Source of the DNA: Candolleomyces eurysporus
Lineage: Eukaryota > Basidiomycota > Agaricomycetes > Agaricales > Psathyrellaceae
Assembly (NCBI GenBank): GCA_027579435.1
Contig: JANBPK010001490.1
Coordinates: 1-64,000, forward strand
Length of the DNA stretch: 64,000 nt
Direction of reading: 5' to 3'
The translations under genes and the position numbers were made by a program. Every line of letters begins with the position of its first letter. Within the stretch, counting starts at the first letter, position 1. This document shows, piece by piece, positions 61,470 to 64,000 of the stretch. The notes under the pieces are model-generated. The model saw nothing but the letters and a program-made list of their open reading frames with translations. It searched no databases and was not told the DNA's origin.

Positions 61470-62688
61470 TAAGAAGCTGCGAAGTCAATCTGTCTGTCAC
61501 AATGCCATACCTCCATCACCTTCTGCGAAACCACCTCCTTTCTTGCAGTGTCCTATTCAATTCCAAGAATTTGCGAATAGATTCTGATCTCTGTTCTTGA
61601 GATCTGTCATTGCATCTCAGCATCCGTTATAGGTACTATGATTGTTAAATGGTGGTACTTGTTCCTAATTGTTTCTATGTGAGAGCTCGTGCACGCCTTT
61701 GGACGGCTCTACTCGCTCAAGCAACATCGTTCAACGGCCCCTTAGCGTTCGTCAATTTTGATAGTGAGTAGAGCATACATACTCCACCGCGTAGTCACTC
61801 GCAACCCTCGATAACGAACAAGTTGTTTGAAGAGTTTTCTAGGCCGCGCGTCTGAAGATCAGAAGGAGTTTTACGTACAGCCATATGGAGACGAGTACGG
61901 TGAGCGGGTTCAATCATCCAGGTAGCTTGCCGGGGAAAGAGCGTCTCGATGAAACCTTGACAAGAAGGAACAACCTCGGATAATCTTTGTTTGTCTCCAT
62001 CTGGCTTTCAGGAACAGGCTTTTGCGTCGGCAGGTGTCAAGAGTGGTGCCTCACTAGTACTTACAGACTTTTTAGACATAGTGTCTACGACTCGTTTGAA
62101 AATACAGTCAGCTCCTAATCTTTCATTGTATCAAAGAATTATGATCTCCAGCGATATGTCGCTCAAATGAGGCTAATTCTCGACATGATCGCCCTGCATT
62201 TCTCTGACGCTATTTACCCCTGAGAAATGAAACAAATTGAATGGTCCTTGACAGCTTGATTGATATGCTTCCTTTACAGCCTTTTCTAAACTTGAGTGGA
62301 CACAGAGATTATATTCAAGGAAATCGACGCTTTCAGGTTTAAAATTTAGCATAGCTTACTTATGACTCTCCTACGTCTCAAGCTCTCAATTTGGAATCCT
62401 GGTCAACCGCTCTCCGATGTTTGTCCTCCTTGATCTCGCACTGGGCATTACGATCATTCATGTTGATGGTACGTAACATGGCGTAAATGGATGCCGATCA
62501 GATCAGTAACAATGCTACCCTAACATTTCATTCCCAAGTTGTTCCGAAGGAGCCGCCACCGTCTTCGCACATGACCATAGCCCGAGCATTTAAGCCTCGC
62601 GAGAGTCCAGAGAAACCCTTAGAGCCGGTCTCTTCCTCCATTTTTCCGCATCGCCTACAGCTGGTCTAAGGTTTCAGTANTTTTTGAG
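61470..62688 (+). repeat. Segmental duplication, 5' flank of lysine-rich gene copy 2
   Basis: 61476-61600 matches 14405-14530, and about 61715-62688 matches about 16730-17642, both in direct orientation. The 2.2 kb between them in the left copy, including the CHAT pseudogene, is absent here. The last 120 bases before the ATG keep AAACCCTTAGAGCCGGTCTC and CATCGCCTACAGCTGGTCT; the TATA-like element is changed to ATTTAAG. Confidence 0.8.
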
Positions 62689-64000
62689 ATGAAGTTCTCC
62701 GTTTCCTTTCTTGCTCTCCTCTCAACCGCCCTCTTTGCTATCGTTCGTGCTGCTCTCGCGCCTATGTGCAACGGTGAACTCTGCTCCGAGGTCGCTGCCC
62801 GCGATCTGAGTGATGCTGCTGCATTTGATGGTCAGTCTGCTTGACTTTCTGTACACGACCATCCTCTTGCAGAAGCTCACCGACATCATCGCGTCTATGG
62901 TCTTTAGATCTTGTTATTCGTGCTTCCAAAGCCGAGACACCAGCTACCAAGGCCCCTGCTCAATTCTCCAAGAGGTCTTCTGGTTCCCAGAAGGCCAACA
63001 TCGCCCAGGGCATCCTCGACGCTCAGAGGAAGCAGGGTAGCAGGTGGGAAGCCCGGAAGAGAAAGGAAGCCACCAACAAAAGGTTCTTTCAGCAGAACGG
63101 GGCAAAGATCAAGGTAGATGTAAACGCTGCCAGGGACGAGGCTAGAAAAAAGGTAGAACCTTGACGGCCCCCCAGGTCGAGAAGATGAGAGACGCTGCTA
63201 AAACCCGCCTCATCACCCCAATACGGAGCCAGGAACGTAAGGCAAGGAAGCAGGTGAAGGTGGACCACTTGGCCGCTGCCAAGAAGACACCTGAGCAAAA
63301 GAAGGACAAGAAGGCTGCTCAAACCGCCAGAAGGGCCGACCGTAAGAAGACCGGCACCCCAGCGCCAGCCAACGCCGTCAGCACGAAGCAGAAGGTGTCT
63401 AAACAGCAGAAGCATGCCGTTAAGCAGCGATTCCAGTCTGCCAAGAACAAGTTGGGCAAGACTCAGGGTCTCCCAGGACGCAAGAGTACCATCACCGTTG
63501 GCGAGGGTGAGTTAGTCGCTGTATGAATCATTCGTTTTTGTTGCCGTTCTTATCACTTTGACTTGGCAGAGATAACCAACGGACGTGCCGTTCGACAGGC
63601 CGCCTTCAACACCTATCTCCATTCCAAGACGCCCATCAGTCGCGACGCCGGAAACAAACAGGTATAGGCGTCTCTTCTCATCATTCCTTGCCTTCGATCC
63701 TGACAGTCCTTTAACTTGTAGCCCAAGCAGTTCAAAAACATACCTTATGATAAAGCCCACAAGGACGTCTCGCTCCGTGGCAAGAAGCCGCTCCCTCAAA
63801 ACGGCAAGGAGTACCCTATCAGGAACAAAGGCCCCAACGGCTTCACTGGTCAGGGTAGCGTTGGTGCCCTCCGAACCGTCACCTACAAGCAAGGCGGCAA
63901 GAACCACGTCAAGGTCGTTGGACACGATGCAAGCCGCGGTACGGACCCCAATGACCACTATGTTGGTACCGTCACCAAGCGGGAGTTCGACTTGTACTTC
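62689..64000 (+). pseudogene. Frameshifted copy 2 of secreted lysine-rich protein gene
   Basis: This copy of the gene at 17643 has the same four-exon plan and is cut by the window end. It starts MKFSVSFLALLSTALFAIVR and keeps MCNGELCSEVAARD. In the lysine-rich exon an A-run at about 63145-63151 is one base shorter than the matching stretch of copy 1, shifting the frame to a TGA at about 63162. After that point the original frame resumes unbroken through both remaining introns to PNDHYVGTVTKREFDLYF. It is therefore a recent single-lesion pseudogene or a homopolymer sequencing error. One N lies at 62680 in the leader. Confidence 0.8.

Noticed and set aside
1..64000. CRISPR arrays, bacterial operons or viral genes
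   Set aside because: No spaced short repeats, no ribosome-binding-site-led gene runs and no viral polymerase or capsid motifs were seen; introns and telomere mark this as fungal nuclear DNA.

Overview
This is a chromosome end of a filamentous basidiomycete, most likely an Agaricomycete. The first 90 bases are CCCTAA telomere repeats. The genes are broken by many short GT-AG introns (about 45-80 nt). The families are typical of mushroom-forming fungi: DUF6533 and DUF6534 membrane proteins, a long unspecific peroxygenase, a GMC oxidoreductase, a DUF1996 protein, beta-lactamase-fold hydrolases and a CHAT relic. Genus and species cannot be fixed from the sequence alone. Exon structures were read by eye from splice signals and family conservation. 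Scattered N bases, often beside homopolymers, show that the consensus is imperfect.

Layout. 1-90 is telomere. 91-2890 is a subtelomeric block that reappears inverted at about 56370-59115; both copies carry the last exon of the same unrecognised gene. 2946-8045 (minus) is a group III (NIK1/Os-1 type) hybrid histidine kinase with about seven HAMP units. 11189-13270 (minus) is a DUF2235 alpha/beta hydrolase. 14881-15395 is a decayed CHAT protease domain. 17643-18975 is a secreted lysine-rich protein whose second copy (62689 to the window end) is frameshifted. 21517-23144 is a DUF6534 membrane protein. 24938-25199 is a MITE-like inverted-repeat element. 28043-29417 is an unspecific peroxygenase.

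29630-40190 is a duplication hot spot. A unit made of a small single-pass membrane protein plus the promoter and start of a beta-lactamase-like hydrolase occurs twice (30183-31147 with a decapitated hydrolase start at 31872; 33117-34093 with an intact hydrolase at 34760). The hydrolase is then repeated (36940-38760) and followed by two relic pieces, one inverted. 40558-42718 is a DUF6533 membrane protein.

43649-55928 is a run of minus-strand genes: subtilase, DUF1996 protein, FKBP isomerase, GMC oxidoreductase and F-box protein. From 56146 on, the window is again subtelomere-like: a histidine-kinase tail fragment, the inverted subtelomeric block, repeated non-coding pieces, and a second copy of the lysine-rich gene with its 5' flank.

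No operon-like logic is expected. Several genes encode secreted or membrane products (peroxygenase, GMC oxidase, subtilase, DUF1996, lysine-rich protein, DUF6533/6534), which fits an accessory subtelomeric zone facing the environment. The strongest candidate for something undescribed is the co-duplicated membrane protein plus beta-lactamase-fold hydrolase unit, followed by the lysine-rich secreted family.
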